This document shows, in pieces, positions 35,555 to 45,683 of a stretch of DNA of 64,000 nt (positions are counted from its first letter, which is position 1; each line of letters opens with the position of its first letter). This DNA comes from Flavobacteriales bacterium (lineage in GTDB: Bacteria > Bacteroidota > Bacteroidia > Flavobacteriales_F > PHOS-HE28), in the NCBI GenBank assembly GCA_016715995.1, contig JADJXF010000014.1:82773-146772 (forward strand). The letters run 5' to 3'. The translations under genes and the position numbers were made by a program. The notes beneath the pieces were generated by a model. The model searched no databases, had not been told where the DNA came from, and saw only the letters and a list, made by a program, of their open reading frames with translations.

Positions 35555-35940
35555 GCGTTCCGGATGCGCTCCGCTAACGCAGCGAGCTCTTCGTTCGAGG
35601 GCGCGAGCTTTGGCCGTGTGAAATCCATGTCGCTCATGCGGTCGAGCGGAATCAGGTGGACATGCGCATGCGGCACTTCAAGACCAATGACGCTCACACC
35701 GATGCGGTCGCACGGCACCACGCGCTGGATGCGCCGAGCGACTTCTTGCGCGAATGGCATGATCGCAGCCAGGAGGTCATGCGGCAGATCGAAGAAACGG
35801 TCCACCTCCAGCTTCGGTATGACGAGGGTGTGCCCTTGGCGCAGCGGAGCGATATCCAGGAATGCGAGGAAGCCGTCATCCTCTCCCACTTTATGGCACG
35901 GTATCTCGCCCTTGGCGATCCGGCTGAAGAGGCTGGCCAT
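35551..35940 (-). CDS. HIT family hydrolase
   Basis: 129 residues from the ATG at 35940. The HIT motif is HAHVHLIP near residue 98, and the N-terminal SLFSRIAKGEIPCHKVGEDD is typical of Hint-type purine nucleoside phosphoramidases. It starts two bases after the greA stop on the same strand, so it is probably cotranscribed with greA. Confidence 0.95.
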   Translation of the reverse strand: MASLFSRIAKGEIPCHKVGEDDGFLAFLDIAPLRQGHTLVIPKLEVDRFFDLPHDLLAAIMPFAQEVARRIQRVVPCDRIGVSVIGLEVPHAHVHLIPLDRMSDMDFTRPKLAPSNEELAALAERIRNA

Positions 35941-35942
35941 GA

Positions 35943-36416
35943 TCAACGGCTGATCTCGATGATCTCGAACCGCGTGGTGCCAGCAGGGGTGACCACCTCG
36001 GCCACCTCGCCCCTGGCCTTGCCAAGCAGCCCTTTCCCTATGGGCGAGGTGACGCTGATCTTGCCGCTGCGCACGTCCGCCTCGCTCTCGGCCACGATAA
36101 TGAATTCCCGCTGGCTGTTATTGTCCACGTGGCGCACCATCACCCGGCTGTGGATGTACACGCGGCTGGTATCCACCTGGCTGGTATCGATGACGCGGGC
36201 GCTTGCCACCACCGCTTCCAACTTGGCGATGCGTGCCTCGAGCAGGCCCTGCTCCTCCTTGGCCGCATGGTACTCGGCGTTTTCGCTCAAGTCCCCTTTG
36301 TCGCGCGCATCGGCGATCTGCTGGCTGATGTGCGGCCGCTCCACGGTCCTCATGTGGTTCAGCTCGTCCAGCAGCTTCTTCAGGCCCTCTTCGGTGTAAT
36401 AGGCGGGATTGCTCAT
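35943..36416 (-). CDS. greA: Transcription elongation factor GreA
   Basis: 157 residues. The coiled-coil finger carries the catalytic tip RDKGDLSENAEYHAAKEEQ, where acidic residues stimulate RNA cleavage in backtracked polymerase. The FKBP-like C-terminal domain contains SPIGKGLLGKARGEVAEV. Placed after a strong terminator, so it has its own promoter. Confidence 0.97.
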   Translation of the reverse strand: MSNPAYYTEEGLKKLLDELNHMRTVERPHISQQIADARDKGDLSENAEYHAAKEEQGLLEARIAKLEAVVASARVIDTSQVDTSRVYIHSRVMVRHVDNNSQREFIIVAESEADVRSGKISVTSPIGKGLLGKARGEVAEVVTPAGTTRFEIIEISR

Positions 36417-36442
36417 GACCCTCGGGTGATGGTGGAAAGAAC

Positions 36443-36470
36443 GGAAGAGGACCTCGAAAGGTCCTCTTCC
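36443..36470 (-). terminator. Strong hairpin after the PorV-like gene
   Basis: Perfect 12-bp stem GGAAGAGGACCT / AGGTCCTCTTCC with loop CGAA (TTCG on the minus strand). On the minus strand it is followed by GTTCTTTCC. It lies 18 bases past the stop of the TonB/T9SS/PorV unit and 27 bases before greA. Confidence 0.85.
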
Positions 36471-36487
36471 CTGAAGTTGATATGCGA

Positions 36488-37534
36488 TCAGAGGCTGATG
36501 CGGATGCCGATGCTGTGGAATCCGTTAAAGGGGTTCGTGGTGCGGTAGGAATAATCGATGGCCACCGCTGACTTCTTCTCCTGGCCGAAGGGCAGATCAA
36601 CGCTCAGCCCGGCGCTCGGTCCCGTGTACCACGATTCCCGGTCCTCGCCGGTGATGTCCTTCTCATATAAGAAGCCGCCGCGGAGATGCAGCATCTTGCG
36701 GAAGGCGTACTCCACGCCGACGATGCCCTGGTCGCGGGTGAATGAGTTGGATACGAAGGTGCCGGCGAAGGTCACGCGGTGCATCTCGCCGATGTTGAGG
36801 TCGTAGGCGGCGCCGATGTTCAGCAGCGAGGGGATCTCGAACTTCCCGGAGCGCTGCTGCAAGGTGAGTTGGTCGCTGCCGGTTACCAAGAGGCCTTGAA
36901 TGGCCAGCCCATCGCCGGAGTACTGCATGGCCGGCCCTACGTTCTTCAGGGCGATGCCGAAGTGCACATTGTCCGTAGGTCCGGTCACATAGTGGATGCC
37001 CGCGTCGAAGCAAATGCCCTGCGTGCGGATGTTGCTGGTAGCTTCGGATACCACCCGGATCAGGATGCCGCCGAAGATGCTGTTGGAGAAGCTCTTCGAA
37101 TAACCCAGGCCGATATTGGCCAGCGCTGGCACGAATCCGCCGCGGCCGCCTTCAGGCGTCTCATACGTAGTGTTCTCCAATTCGCCGAATGAGAGCGTGG
37201 TGGCAGTGATGCCGAGCACGCCGCTGCTGCCGAGCTTCTGACCGAAACCGATGCTGTTGACGGACATGCCTGCGGCCGGGAGCCGTGTGTTCGAGAAGAG
37301 CACCTCGGTCTTGTTCGCCTGGGAAAGGCCGGCGATGTTCCCGTACATCGCCTCCACCCCACGCACGCTGGCGGTGTTCGCGAGGCCCCAGCCTGCGGAG
37401 CGTGCCCAAGGGTTCAGCAGCAACTGGGTGGCACCCGCCGATCCAGCGCGGTCCGGGTTGCCGGCGTGTGCTCCCGTCGCGCCCATCAGGGCGAACAGGG
37501 CCAGCAGGCTCTTGAGGTTCATCGGATGCTTCAT
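36488..37534 (-). CDS. PorV/PorQ-like outer-membrane protein
   Basis: 348 residues from the ATG at 37534, signal peptide LKSLLALFALMGATGAHA. The mature N-terminus (AGATQLLLNPWARSAGWGLANTASVRGVEAMYGNIAGLS) has the family hallmark of a glycine/asparagine rich start followed by N-x-A-G-L. Beta-strand pattern to the end (SYRTTNPFNGFHSIGIRISL). Third gene of the unit TonB receptor, 1363-residue protein, PorV-like. In Bacteroidota this gene order recurs, and a role in surface delivery or anchoring of the large protein is inferred. Confidence 0.88.
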   Translation of the reverse strand: MKHPMNLKSLLALFALMGATGAHAGNPDRAGSAGATQLLLNPWARSAGWGLANTASVRGVEAMYGNIAGLSQANKTEVLFSNTRLPAAGMSVNSIGFGQKLGSSGVLGITATTLSFGELENTTYETPEGGRGGFVPALANIGLGYSKSFSNSIFGGILIRVVSEATSNIRTQGICFDAGIHYVTGPTDNVHFGIALKNVGPAMQYSGDGLAIQGLLVTGSDQLTLQQRSGKFEIPSLLNIGAAYDLNIGEMHRVTFAGTFVSNSFTRDQGIVGVEYAFRKMLHLRGGFLYEKDITGEDRESWYTGPSAGLSVDLPFGQEKKSAVAIDYSYRTTNPFNGFHSIGIRISL

Positions 37535-37559
37535 GTCCGTGCTTCGGTTCGTCTGATGC

Positions 37560-40500
37560 TTAGAAATTCTGCAGGTCCAGCGGGCGGAGCACACCGAACC
37601 ATTTGATCACCTTCTCGCCCACGCCAGGCACATCGATGTGGCAGATGTAAACCCCGCCAGAGATGGGGATGGCATTGGAGTTCTTCAGGTCCCAGTCGAG
37701 GAAGGTGAGGCTGTTGTCCTTGCGGAACTTGCGCACCAGGGTCCCGCTGGGCGTGAAGATGGAGATGGTGCACTGCTGCGGCAGGTTGATGAACTTCACC
37801 CGGTTATCTAGGCGCGAGGTCTCGTATCCGCTGAACGCGTAGTACGGGTTCGGCACCACATTGATCTCCTCCAGGAAATCCTCCACCACGGCGGTCACGC
37901 CCGTGCCAGTGGCATATCCAGCGGTGCCGAAGCTGTACAGCGGCAAGCCTTCGTTCCGAACCGGGTTGATGGGATCGAGGGCACCATTGTAGTTCACATA
38001 GCTGCGATATGGCTTGGCCACGTTCAAGCGCACACGCGCCTCGGTCGCCAGCAATTCCGTGCCGGGCACCTTGATGGCGCTTCCCACCCAGCTCAATGCG
38101 CGGAACACCTTCAGGCGTGCCTGTCCACCAGACGGCAGCGTGGTGTGGATGTACCGGCTTTCATCGTATTGCGGCACACGGTCCGCAACGTTGCTCTGAC
38201 GCCGGTCGTTCTTGAACACATAGATCCAGTGGCAGGCACCGAAGTAGATCTGCGGCGGGTCGCCCTGCGCAGGGACAGTGTAAATCTGCTCGTTCGGGTT
38301 CCAAATCATGTCACGCCCGATGTCACCGCCCCAGTAACTGTTCTCGCCATACGCCATGTTCAGGCGCTCGCCGGTCTCCAGATCGACGGCATAGCCGGGG
38401 AACCAGCCCATGCCGGTGGGCTGCTCGCCATTCAGCGTGGCTTCTGCCTCGTTGCAACCCGGCGTCCCGGACTTCCGGCCATCCTTGTCGATGCTGGGCT
38501 GCGCACGTAGGCTCAGCTTGGCGGCGCCGCCCTGGCTCAGCGTGGTGCTGCTTTCCTGCTCAAGCACTGCGGCACGCGTCCACTTGCTCTTATCCGGGGT
38601 GAACACCACCTGCACGCTGGGGAGTTCATTGAGCCTGCTGATGGCCATTGACTGGTTCACATCCACTGCAGCGCCGGGCTGGAAAGCGGCCTCGCCGCAA
38701 AGCGGCCAAGGCGCCCACGTCCCGCCGAGGAGGTTTTCGTAGGTCTCCAGATCATCCTTGCCCACACGGTCGCTGTATATGGCCGGTGTGTTCGTCTCGT
38801 CCACAAAAGCGCCTGAGCGGATCCAATTCTCCATTGTCTCGCCTTCCGCATCGGGGATGCCAGTAAGCCAGGCCTTGCTCGGATCGGCGAACTCCATCAC
38901 GCCTGAACCCAAGGGTGCCGTGTAATCGTTCGTGTAGTAGGCCTGTCCGATGCTGATGGAGATGCCCCAATCCAGCACGAGCTGCTCATAGCCCACGTCG
39001 ATGATCCGGTCGGACCAAACGGTATCGCGGCTGGTGGCCGCAGGCACCTTCGCGATGAACCAGTAAGCATCGTTCAGGTTTCCGGATGTGATGCTGTCCT
39101 TGAACCACACCTCGAACTGTCCGTTCGGCACTTTCAGCGGATCCACCACCTTCACATCAATGGGGCCAAGGCCGCTCTTGTAGGTAATCTGATCCTTACG
39201 CCATGGGCTGGCTGCCACGATCTCGTTCTCGGATTGCGCGGTCAGCTCGATCTCCAACCCACCATTGCCCTGTCCTTCGATGCGCGTCACCGGCAGGCGG
39301 CTGCCGAATATGGCGTTCTGCACCGTACCGCCATCTTGAGGCTGCGGCTTGTGGGGGATGCCCACGTAGCTACGGATGGCACCGAAGGCTGCCTTGCGGC
39401 CCGCAACGTATGGGAAGGCCTGGCCGGAACGCGCCGCGATGTTGTAGTTCTCGTAGTTGTTGTATCCGTACGAGATGGCGAGGTAGTAGTACGACTTGAA
39501 GTTCACGAGGGTCGGATCGCCTTGGGCGAACTTGTCGGTGGTGAGGCGGATGGCGTGCGTGATGCCAATGTTGGCACCGTTGACCATTTCCGTGGGCACC
39601 ACCTGTTGCAGGCTCTCGTTGAATGGGTAGTTGATGATCTGACCGACGCCATCCTGCAGATCGCCTTGGTACACCAGACGCGCCAACTCGATGTTATCCA
39701 GCTCGGCCACGCTCACCTGGGCATTCTTCACTTGGTACACCTCGTACCCTTGGAAGCGGTACTTGCGGTCGTAGGGAGGACCGCCCAAGCCGTTGTCCAG
39801 CGGGATGATGGGGTCCACCTCTTCGTAGGTCTCCGCGTAGTTATTGCTGCCGAATGGGTTGGTGATATAGAGGATCAGTTCGCGGTCCAGCTCACGGATG
39901 GAGAGGTCCGGTGCATCAGGGCCATCGAGGATCTTGAAGCAGTTGTCGAAGAGCGCCTGCGCCTTGTCATCGGCCACGCGCAGGGGACCGAGGCTGCTCG
40001 CCGCGCCACCCGTCTGCGACCGTGCATACACCACGCCGACGGTGATGTTGTTGAAGGCGCCAGCCTCCAGCGTGAAGGGACCCGCGCTCTGCACGAAGCG
40101 GCGGTCAGGCTGCGTCGGGGTCGGCTGCGTCTCGCTCCATGGTCCTTGCGGCACGCAATCGGTGCCCCAGCCCAGCGGATCGCTCTCACCGGGGAACATG
40201 TAGTAGGCCCGCACCGCATCCGGTTGCTCGCTGTATCCATTGCCACCGTAGGTCTGCGGCACGCCGTTCTTCCAGATGCTGCGCAGGTAGTTGTAGAAGT
40301 GACCCGCAACCGAGGGGTCCGTCATGGAGGCGTTGGGTGACTGCCGGTTGAAATAGATGTAAGCGCGCATGCCGAAGCGCTCGTTGTCCAGCACGCCGTC
40401 GCCGTAACCGATGCCGATGCCCTTGTAGGGAATGCCATGCTGCGAACGCGCCACATCGCAGGGTATCGTGCCGTTGTAATCCAGCGGGCCCGGGTTGTCG

Positions 40501-41651
40501 ATGCCGTCGGCATCCTGGAAGGGTCCTTCGAAGAAGTCGATGCCGATGGCGGGCGGGGGCGGCGAAGGCCCCCCGTAACCCACGGAGCCATTGCAGCCCA
40601 CATCCACATCCTGCCAGTTGTACACGTATCCCAAGCCGCGGCGCACATCGCAACCGGCGAAGTCATCGTCCGCGCAACCCAGGTCCGGATCCACGAAGTG
40701 GCCGAAGTAGGTCTCCGTCAGCGTCTGCGAGGCCCAGTTGATGACCGTATAGTTGTAAAAGGTCATGTTGTTGATCTCGTTGTTCGAGCTGAAGGCGAAG
40801 GCCTGCCCGCGAACCTCCAGACCGATGGGCTGGCCCTGCGTCTCGGTGTGGGCATCGCCCTTGTCGTTGAAGATCCAGAAGATGTTGTAGTCGCCGAAGA
40901 GCGGCACGGGATCCTCACGAAGCTTGTTCTTGCAGTCCTCCACGGTCTGCTCGAATCCGTAGTCGGGATAGTCACCGCTGTACGGGTCGTATTCCCCGTT
41001 CTCGTCCATGTCGAAGAACGGCGCCAAGTACAGGTCCTGTCCGGCCTCCGGGTCGCCGGTCGCCGGCCAGTTCACGAACGTTGTCGGCACGGAATAGCCA
41101 TTTGGGAAGAGCGCGTTGATGCAATCGGGATCCCCGCTGCAGCTCCACCAGGCCAGGTGGGCCTCAGCCTGCGCCCGCGTAGTGGTGTAGAACTTGTCGT
41201 AGAAGTTGCAGACCTCGGGCGAGGTGGAAGCATCCACCGTGCTCAACGGACCGGGCCAGAAATCATTCCCATCCTGGCGGTAGAGCACGGCCGCGATGCG
41301 CAGCTGGCCCGCGGAGGAAAGACCACCCAGCCACAAGCCGCCGGCATAGATGGCATTGGGGCCTGAGAAATCCTCGGTCTTGGGCACCTCGTAACCAGGG
41401 CGGTTGGAACTGCGCCGCTGCCATTTGTTGCCGCCATTCTCGATCACCGCCCGCACGTTGTTGAACGCGAGCTGTGTAATCTGCGAGGCGGGCGCGCATG
41501 CGGCGGCCTTGGGGCGGCCAGCGTCGGCTCCACCCTGCTGGCCCATGCCACCGGTGGGCGGCGGGTTCCATGCTGCGGCGGTCAGGCCGCTGGCAACGAA
41601 GAGGCTCAGAGCGAAGGTTCTGGTAGGGATCGCGCTTTGTAGGCCTTTCAT
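37560..41651 (-). CDS. Very large exported protein with T9SS-like C-terminus
   Basis: 1363 residues from the ATG at 41651, whose signal peptide is TRTFALSLFVASGLTAAAW; an ATG at 41672 would overlap the receptor stop (ATGA) and is also possible. The protein has no recognised catalytic domain. It contains Asp/Asn-rich beta segments (DPDLGCADDDFAGCDV, ENGEYDPYSGDYPDYG) and conserved aromatic blocks. The end is FTPSGTLVRKFRKDNSLTFLDWDL then GGVYICHIDVPGVGEKVIKW, a fibronectin/sorting-like fold seen in T9SS cargo. It is placed between a TonB receptor and a PorV-like protein and is probably displayed on the cell surface. Confidence 0.85.
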   Translation of the reverse strand: MKGLQSAIPTRTFALSLFVASGLTAAAWNPPPTGGMGQQGGADAGRPKAAACAPASQITQLAFNNVRAVIENGGNKWQRRSSNRPGYEVPKTEDFSGPNAIYAGGLWLGGLSSAGQLRIAAVLYRQDGNDFWPGPLSTVDASTSPEVCNFYDKFYTTTRAQAEAHLAWWSCSGDPDCINALFPNGYSVPTTFVNWPATGDPEAGQDLYLAPFFDMDENGEYDPYSGDYPDYGFEQTVEDCKNKLREDPVPLFGDYNIFWIFNDKGDAHTETQGQPIGLEVRGQAFAFSSNNEINNMTFYNYTVINWASQTLTETYFGHFVDPDLGCADDDFAGCDVRRGLGYVYNWQDVDVGCNGSVGYGGPSPPPPAIGIDFFEGPFQDADGIDNPGPLDYNGTIPCDVARSQHGIPYKGIGIGYGDGVLDNERFGMRAYIYFNRQSPNASMTDPSVAGHFYNYLRSIWKNGVPQTYGGNGYSEQPDAVRAYYMFPGESDPLGWGTDCVPQGPWSETQPTPTQPDRRFVQSAGPFTLEAGAFNNITVGVVYARSQTGGAASSLGPLRVADDKAQALFDNCFKILDGPDAPDLSIRELDRELILYITNPFGSNNYAETYEEVDPIIPLDNGLGGPPYDRKYRFQGYEVYQVKNAQVSVAELDNIELARLVYQGDLQDGVGQIINYPFNESLQQVVPTEMVNGANIGITHAIRLTTDKFAQGDPTLVNFKSYYYLAISYGYNNYENYNIAARSGQAFPYVAGRKAAFGAIRSYVGIPHKPQPQDGGTVQNAIFGSRLPVTRIEGQGNGGLEIELTAQSENEIVAASPWRKDQITYKSGLGPIDVKVVDPLKVPNGQFEVWFKDSITSGNLNDAYWFIAKVPAATSRDTVWSDRIIDVGYEQLVLDWGISISIGQAYYTNDYTAPLGSGVMEFADPSKAWLTGIPDAEGETMENWIRSGAFVDETNTPAIYSDRVGKDDLETYENLLGGTWAPWPLCGEAAFQPGAAVDVNQSMAISRLNELPSVQVVFTPDKSKWTRAAVLEQESSTTLSQGGAAKLSLRAQPSIDKDGRKSGTPGCNEAEATLNGEQPTGMGWFPGYAVDLETGERLNMAYGENSYWGGDIGRDMIWNPNEQIYTVPAQGDPPQIYFGACHWIYVFKNDRRQSNVADRVPQYDESRYIHTTLPSGGQARLKVFRALSWVGSAIKVPGTELLATEARVRLNVAKPYRSYVNYNGALDPINPVRNEGLPLYSFGTAGYATGTGVTAVVEDFLEEINVVPNPYYAFSGYETSRLDNRVKFINLPQQCTISIFTPSGTLVRKFRKDNSLTFLDWDLKNSNAIPISGGVYICHIDVPGVGEKVIKWFGVLRPLDLQNF

Positions 41652-41671
41652 GGTCGTGCGTTGTGCGTTCA

Positions 41672-44600
41672 TCAGAAATCGAAGCGGACACCCACGCGGA
41701 TGGTGCGCGGCGCACCGAAGTTGCCGGGGGTATTGATCTTGAGCCCGTAGATGTCGCGGTACGCATCGGGGTCGATCTGCGTACGGTCGGTCAGCTGGGC
41801 CAGGTATCCATCATTGTCCGGAGAGCCCGTGTAGCGGTACACGCCCACGATGTTCTCCGTGTTGAGCACGTTGGTGATGAGCAAGTACACGTTCAGGTTC
41901 GCCGTCTTGCCCTTGTCGCCCTCGCCACCGCCGAAGGTGAGCGGGATGTCGCGGTCAATCTGCATGTCCGTGGTGAACTGCCATGGCAGGCGGGCACCGT
42001 TCAGGGTGCCTTCCAGACGGTAGTTGCCGGCATCCACTGCTTCGTTCACCACCTGCGAGCTGCGGCTGTAGGGGGTGCCGCTGCCCAGGATGCTTACCAC
42101 GTTGATGCCTGTGCGCTGGAGGATGGGCTTGCCGAAGAGCATGGGGCCGTTGTAGTCCTTGCCGCCGCCGTACCGGAAGTCGAAGGTGGTCTGGAACCGG
42201 TGGCGCTGGTCGAAGTCGAGCGGAGAGATCGTCCGCAGGTTGGGCTGGCCGCTGTTGATCAGGTTGATGCCCGTGTTCGGCCCGGAGCCGGTGCCGTCAG
42301 CGAACTGTAGTGTGTAATTCACGCGCATCCACACATTGCCGGTTCGGCGCAGATCGAAGCTCGCCGTGAAGCCCTTCACCGTGCCGAAGTCGAAGTTGTC
42401 ATAGGTGCGATAATCGCGTGGCCAGGCATTCACCACGTTGCGCACCTGGATCTGGTCGCGTAGCTCTCGGTAGAAGGCGGAGAGCTTCAGCGAGGACGCC
42501 TTGCTGAGCACCTGCTGGAAGCCCAATTCGTAATCGATTGTCTTGGTGGGCTTCAGCGCAGAGTTGGTGAGGACATTGCCCGTGACCTCGTTATAGGCGA
42601 TGCCAAGGATGTCCAGGCGCGACTGGTTGGCGTTGGGGCGCTGGGTCAGCACATCGTAATGCGCGAAGAACACGGCTTCATCGCTGATGGGGAAGGAGAA
42701 GGCCACGCGCGGCATCACGTTGATTACCGGGGTGTAGTCCTCGAACGCATCGCGCCGCAGCTTGCTGCCGCTCAGGTCGCCAGCCTCGCTGGTGCCGCCC
42801 ACTAGGTAGGGCTTCACCTGACCGCCCTCCTGCAGGGAGTTGCCGTCGCCCAGCTCGGTGCCGATGGCGCTGTACCAGACATCCCCATCGCGATAGCCCT
42901 TGATCGTGTTGGGGTCCGCGAAGTTGTCCACGTACACCACGAAGTCGTCGCCGATGTTGCCGGGGCGGTTCGCGAGCTGGTTGCGGATGGCCTGGTTGGG
43001 CACCGCATCGCCGGCTGTGTAGGCCTCGCGCCAGAGGTACTTGTCCTTCATCACATTCTGGTTCGCGTCATAGCGGTCAACCCGTACGCCCACGTTGAAG
43101 ATGATGTCGTCGAAGGCGAACTTGTCCATCACATAGCCGGCCATGTAGATCGGCTGGAAGGGTGCCTGCTCCCGTGTGAACTGCCCGCGGTCATCCTTGG
43201 CGGTGAAGAAATCCTCGAAGCTGGGTTTGCGGTTGAGCACATTCCCCAAGTAGTCGTATCCCACGTACGTCACGTAGGTGTTGCCATTGTTAATCAGCTC
43301 CTCGGGGCTGAACATGTCCAACGAGAACACGCCGGGCGAAAGGGAGTGGACATCGATGAAGTCGCGACCGAAGGGGTTGAGACCCAGCGCGGAGCGCAGG
43401 TTGCGGTCGAAGAACGGCTGCTCGTCCGAGGCGATCAACCGGTTGTAGAAATAGAAGGGGAAATCGCTGAAGGGCAGTTGCACGATGTCGCGCGGTGGGG
43501 CCGGATCGCTCTCGAAGTTCCGGATGTGGAAGTTCGTGAGGCCATACGCGCGGTCCCACAGGCCGATGGGCGCGAGGTCGTAACGCCGCTGGGTGAGCTG
43601 CTCATATTCCACGCCCAGGCTCACCGCGTGCTGCCCGATGTCGGCGCTGCCGATGGCCGTGAAACGGATCTGGTCGTTGCGGCGCTTGCGGAACTCGGCA
43701 CCATTGGGATCGTCGATGAAGCCCATGTTGTTCCACATATCGTACAGCGAGGTGGGACGGGTTCCGTTCCAGAGCACGCCGCGCCGCTGGGTCTCATTGA
43801 AATCCTGGTAGTAGCCCAAGTAACCTTCCGGGGTGATGTCGAAGCCGAAGAGCCGGGCCAGTGGATAGTTCTCCTGCGGGAATGCGTTGAAATAGAAGCT
43901 GTTCAGCGCTGCCAACTCCGGGTTCTCTGTTCCCGGCGAGAAGGTCACGAGCGTATCGCGCTCGTCCACCTGTATCCAGCGGTTGTTCGCAGCGTCGAGC
44001 GCGAACTGCGGAGCACGGTAGGTAACGAACCGACCCACATAGCCATAGTCGAAGAGCCGGTCGCCGTGCACGAAATCCTCCACGTTATTCTGGTAACGGC
44101 TGTAATCGAGCTGCAGGCTGTAGAAAGCGTTGCGGATGGTGGCGCCCTTCTCCTCCTCGGTGGAGCGATTGAGGAATCGCTGGGTGAACTTGGCGAAGCC
44201 CCTCCATGTGAATTCCTTCACACGGTAGTTGTTCTCGGCATTCAGCAGCGAGTTCCGGCGGTTCCAATCCTGGCGGTTGCCGTAATCAAGTGAGCCACCA
44301 AAGCTGAGGTTGACGGTGGGCGTGGTGGTGATGTCGATCTTGCCGCTAGCCAGGTAGCTGATCTGCCCGGCGTTCTGGCGCGTCTTGATCGACTCCACAT
44401 CGGATGCGCGCAGGTAGGCGCTGTTGTACACGAGGCCAACATCGCCGCCCACGTTCAGGATCCGGCCCGGATTGGCCAGCAACTGGTCCCGCACCTCGGG
44501 CTTCACCCGGATGTCACCGAGGTAAGAAGGACTGCCGTCCACCACATTGGTGTATTGGCCCGAGAGGAAGAAGCCGATCAACGGCTTCGCCTTGTTGCCC

Positions 44601-45439
44601 AAGCTGTCCTTCTTGAAGAGGATCGGGCCGCTCAGGCTGGCCTCCACTTGGTTGAAGGCGTACTTGTCCAAGCCCACGATATCGGTGATGTCCTCGCCGA
44701 CCTTGAAGCCGCTTGTGAGGACCTCCAGGCCGCCGAAGAAGCTGCGGCTGGGACCTCGTGTGGTGATGTTGATCAAGCCGCCGGTGACATCGCCGTAGTT
44801 GGCGGGCACCCCGCCGGTGATAACCTGCACCTCTTCAATCGCGCTCTTGGGCAGTCCAGTGCCGGCGCCGGCGGGCACCTTCACCCCATCGATGTAGTAG
44901 TAGGTGCTCTCGGTACGCGAGCCGCGGATGCTGATGCCGCCACCGGTTCCCGCATCGCTGGCGCCCGCCACCGTGGTGGCGATGGACGCCGCGCTCCGGC
45001 CGGGCATCTTGGCGATGTCCTCGCGGGTGATCGTGCCCCCGGACGCGCCGCCATCCTTGTTGATGAGCGGCACGGTGTACTGCACCACTTCGAACTCCTT
45101 CAGCTCGATGCCCGAACTCAGGGTGATGTCGAGGAAGGTGATCTTATTGTTGTTGACGATTACGCCCGTTTGCTTGTAGGGCTGGTAGCCTACGTAGCTC
45201 ACGATGATGTCGTAGGTGCCAGGGTCGACCGGCTTGATGTCGTACTTCCCATCGAAGTCGGTGGCGCCGCCGGTCACCTGCGTGCCGCGGTTCTCGACCA
45301 CGATGTTCACGAACGGCAGGGGCTCGCCGGTCTTCTTGTCGGAGATTTTGCCCTTCAGGCTGCCGGTGCCCACTTGGGCGAGCGCGGGCAGCGCTGCGAA
45401 TGCACAAAGGGCGACAGAGGTGAATAGCCTTCTCACCAT
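41672..45439 (-). CDS. TonB-dependent receptor with CarboxypepD_reg domain
   Basis: 1255 residues from the ATG at 45439, signal peptide LFTSVALCAFAALPALAQ. Residues 25-115 are a CarboxypepD_reg-like domain (GKISDKKTGEPLPFVNIVVE, GKYDIKPVDPGTYDIIVSYVGY). A plug domain follows (GISIRGSRTESTYYYIDGVKV, SAIEEVQVITGGVPANYGDVTGG). The rest is a 22-strand barrel ending RTIRVGVRFDF. It should import a ligand using TonB energy. No SusD partner is adjacent; the downstream genes are the large secreted protein and the PorV-like protein, so this differs from a SusCD pair. Confidence 0.93.
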   Translation of the reverse strand: MVRRLFTSVALCAFAALPALAQVGTGSLKGKISDKKTGEPLPFVNIVVENRGTQVTGGATDFDGKYDIKPVDPGTYDIIVSYVGYQPYKQTGVIVNNNKITFLDITLSSGIELKEFEVVQYTVPLINKDGGASGGTITREDIAKMPGRSAASIATTVAGASDAGTGGGISIRGSRTESTYYYIDGVKVPAGAGTGLPKSAIEEVQVITGGVPANYGDVTGGLINITTRGPSRSFFGGLEVLTSGFKVGEDITDIVGLDKYAFNQVEASLSGPILFKKDSLGNKAKPLIGFFLSGQYTNVVDGSPSYLGDIRVKPEVRDQLLANPGRILNVGGDVGLVYNSAYLRASDVESIKTRQNAGQISYLASGKIDITTTPTVNLSFGGSLDYGNRQDWNRRNSLLNAENNYRVKEFTWRGFAKFTQRFLNRSTEEEKGATIRNAFYSLQLDYSRYQNNVEDFVHGDRLFDYGYVGRFVTYRAPQFALDAANNRWIQVDERDTLVTFSPGTENPELAALNSFYFNAFPQENYPLARLFGFDITPEGYLGYYQDFNETQRRGVLWNGTRPTSLYDMWNNMGFIDDPNGAEFRKRRNDQIRFTAIGSADIGQHAVSLGVEYEQLTQRRYDLAPIGLWDRAYGLTNFHIRNFESDPAPPRDIVQLPFSDFPFYFYNRLIASDEQPFFDRNLRSALGLNPFGRDFIDVHSLSPGVFSLDMFSPEELINNGNTYVTYVGYDYLGNVLNRKPSFEDFFTAKDDRGQFTREQAPFQPIYMAGYVMDKFAFDDIIFNVGVRVDRYDANQNVMKDKYLWREAYTAGDAVPNQAIRNQLANRPGNIGDDFVVYVDNFADPNTIKGYRDGDVWYSAIGTELGDGNSLQEGGQVKPYLVGGTSEAGDLSGSKLRRDAFEDYTPVINVMPRVAFSFPISDEAVFFAHYDVLTQRPNANQSRLDILGIAYNEVTGNVLTNSALKPTKTIDYELGFQQVLSKASSLKLSAFYRELRDQIQVRNVVNAWPRDYRTYDNFDFGTVKGFTASFDLRRTGNVWMRVNYTLQFADGTGSGPNTGINLINSGQPNLRTISPLDFDQRHRFQTTFDFRYGGGKDYNGPMLFGKPILQRTGINVVSILGSGTPYSRSSQVVNEAVDAGNYRLEGTLNGARLPWQFTTDMQIDRDIPLTFGGGEGDKGKTANLNVYLLITNVLNTENIVGVYRYTGSPDNDGYLAQLTDRTQIDPDAYRDIYGLKINTPGNFGAPRTIRVGVRFDF

Positions 45440-45683
45440 CAACGGTCAGGTTTTACGTTCTGCTTAAGGTCGCAACGAGGGGGCGCTAAACTAAACGCTT
45501 CGGGCGAATATCCCGCTTCATGGAACAATTGCCGGTTTGGTTGGTCAAGCAACCGGCAAGGAAGGCTTTTGTTCAGGTCCGGGCGGTGCATGGCGCGTGC
45601 GGCTTGGCGGCAAGGTATCCGTGAATACGGTTGTGCCAGCTGATGGGCGGGTCGAACCCTTGGTCATTCTATACAGGGCCGAA

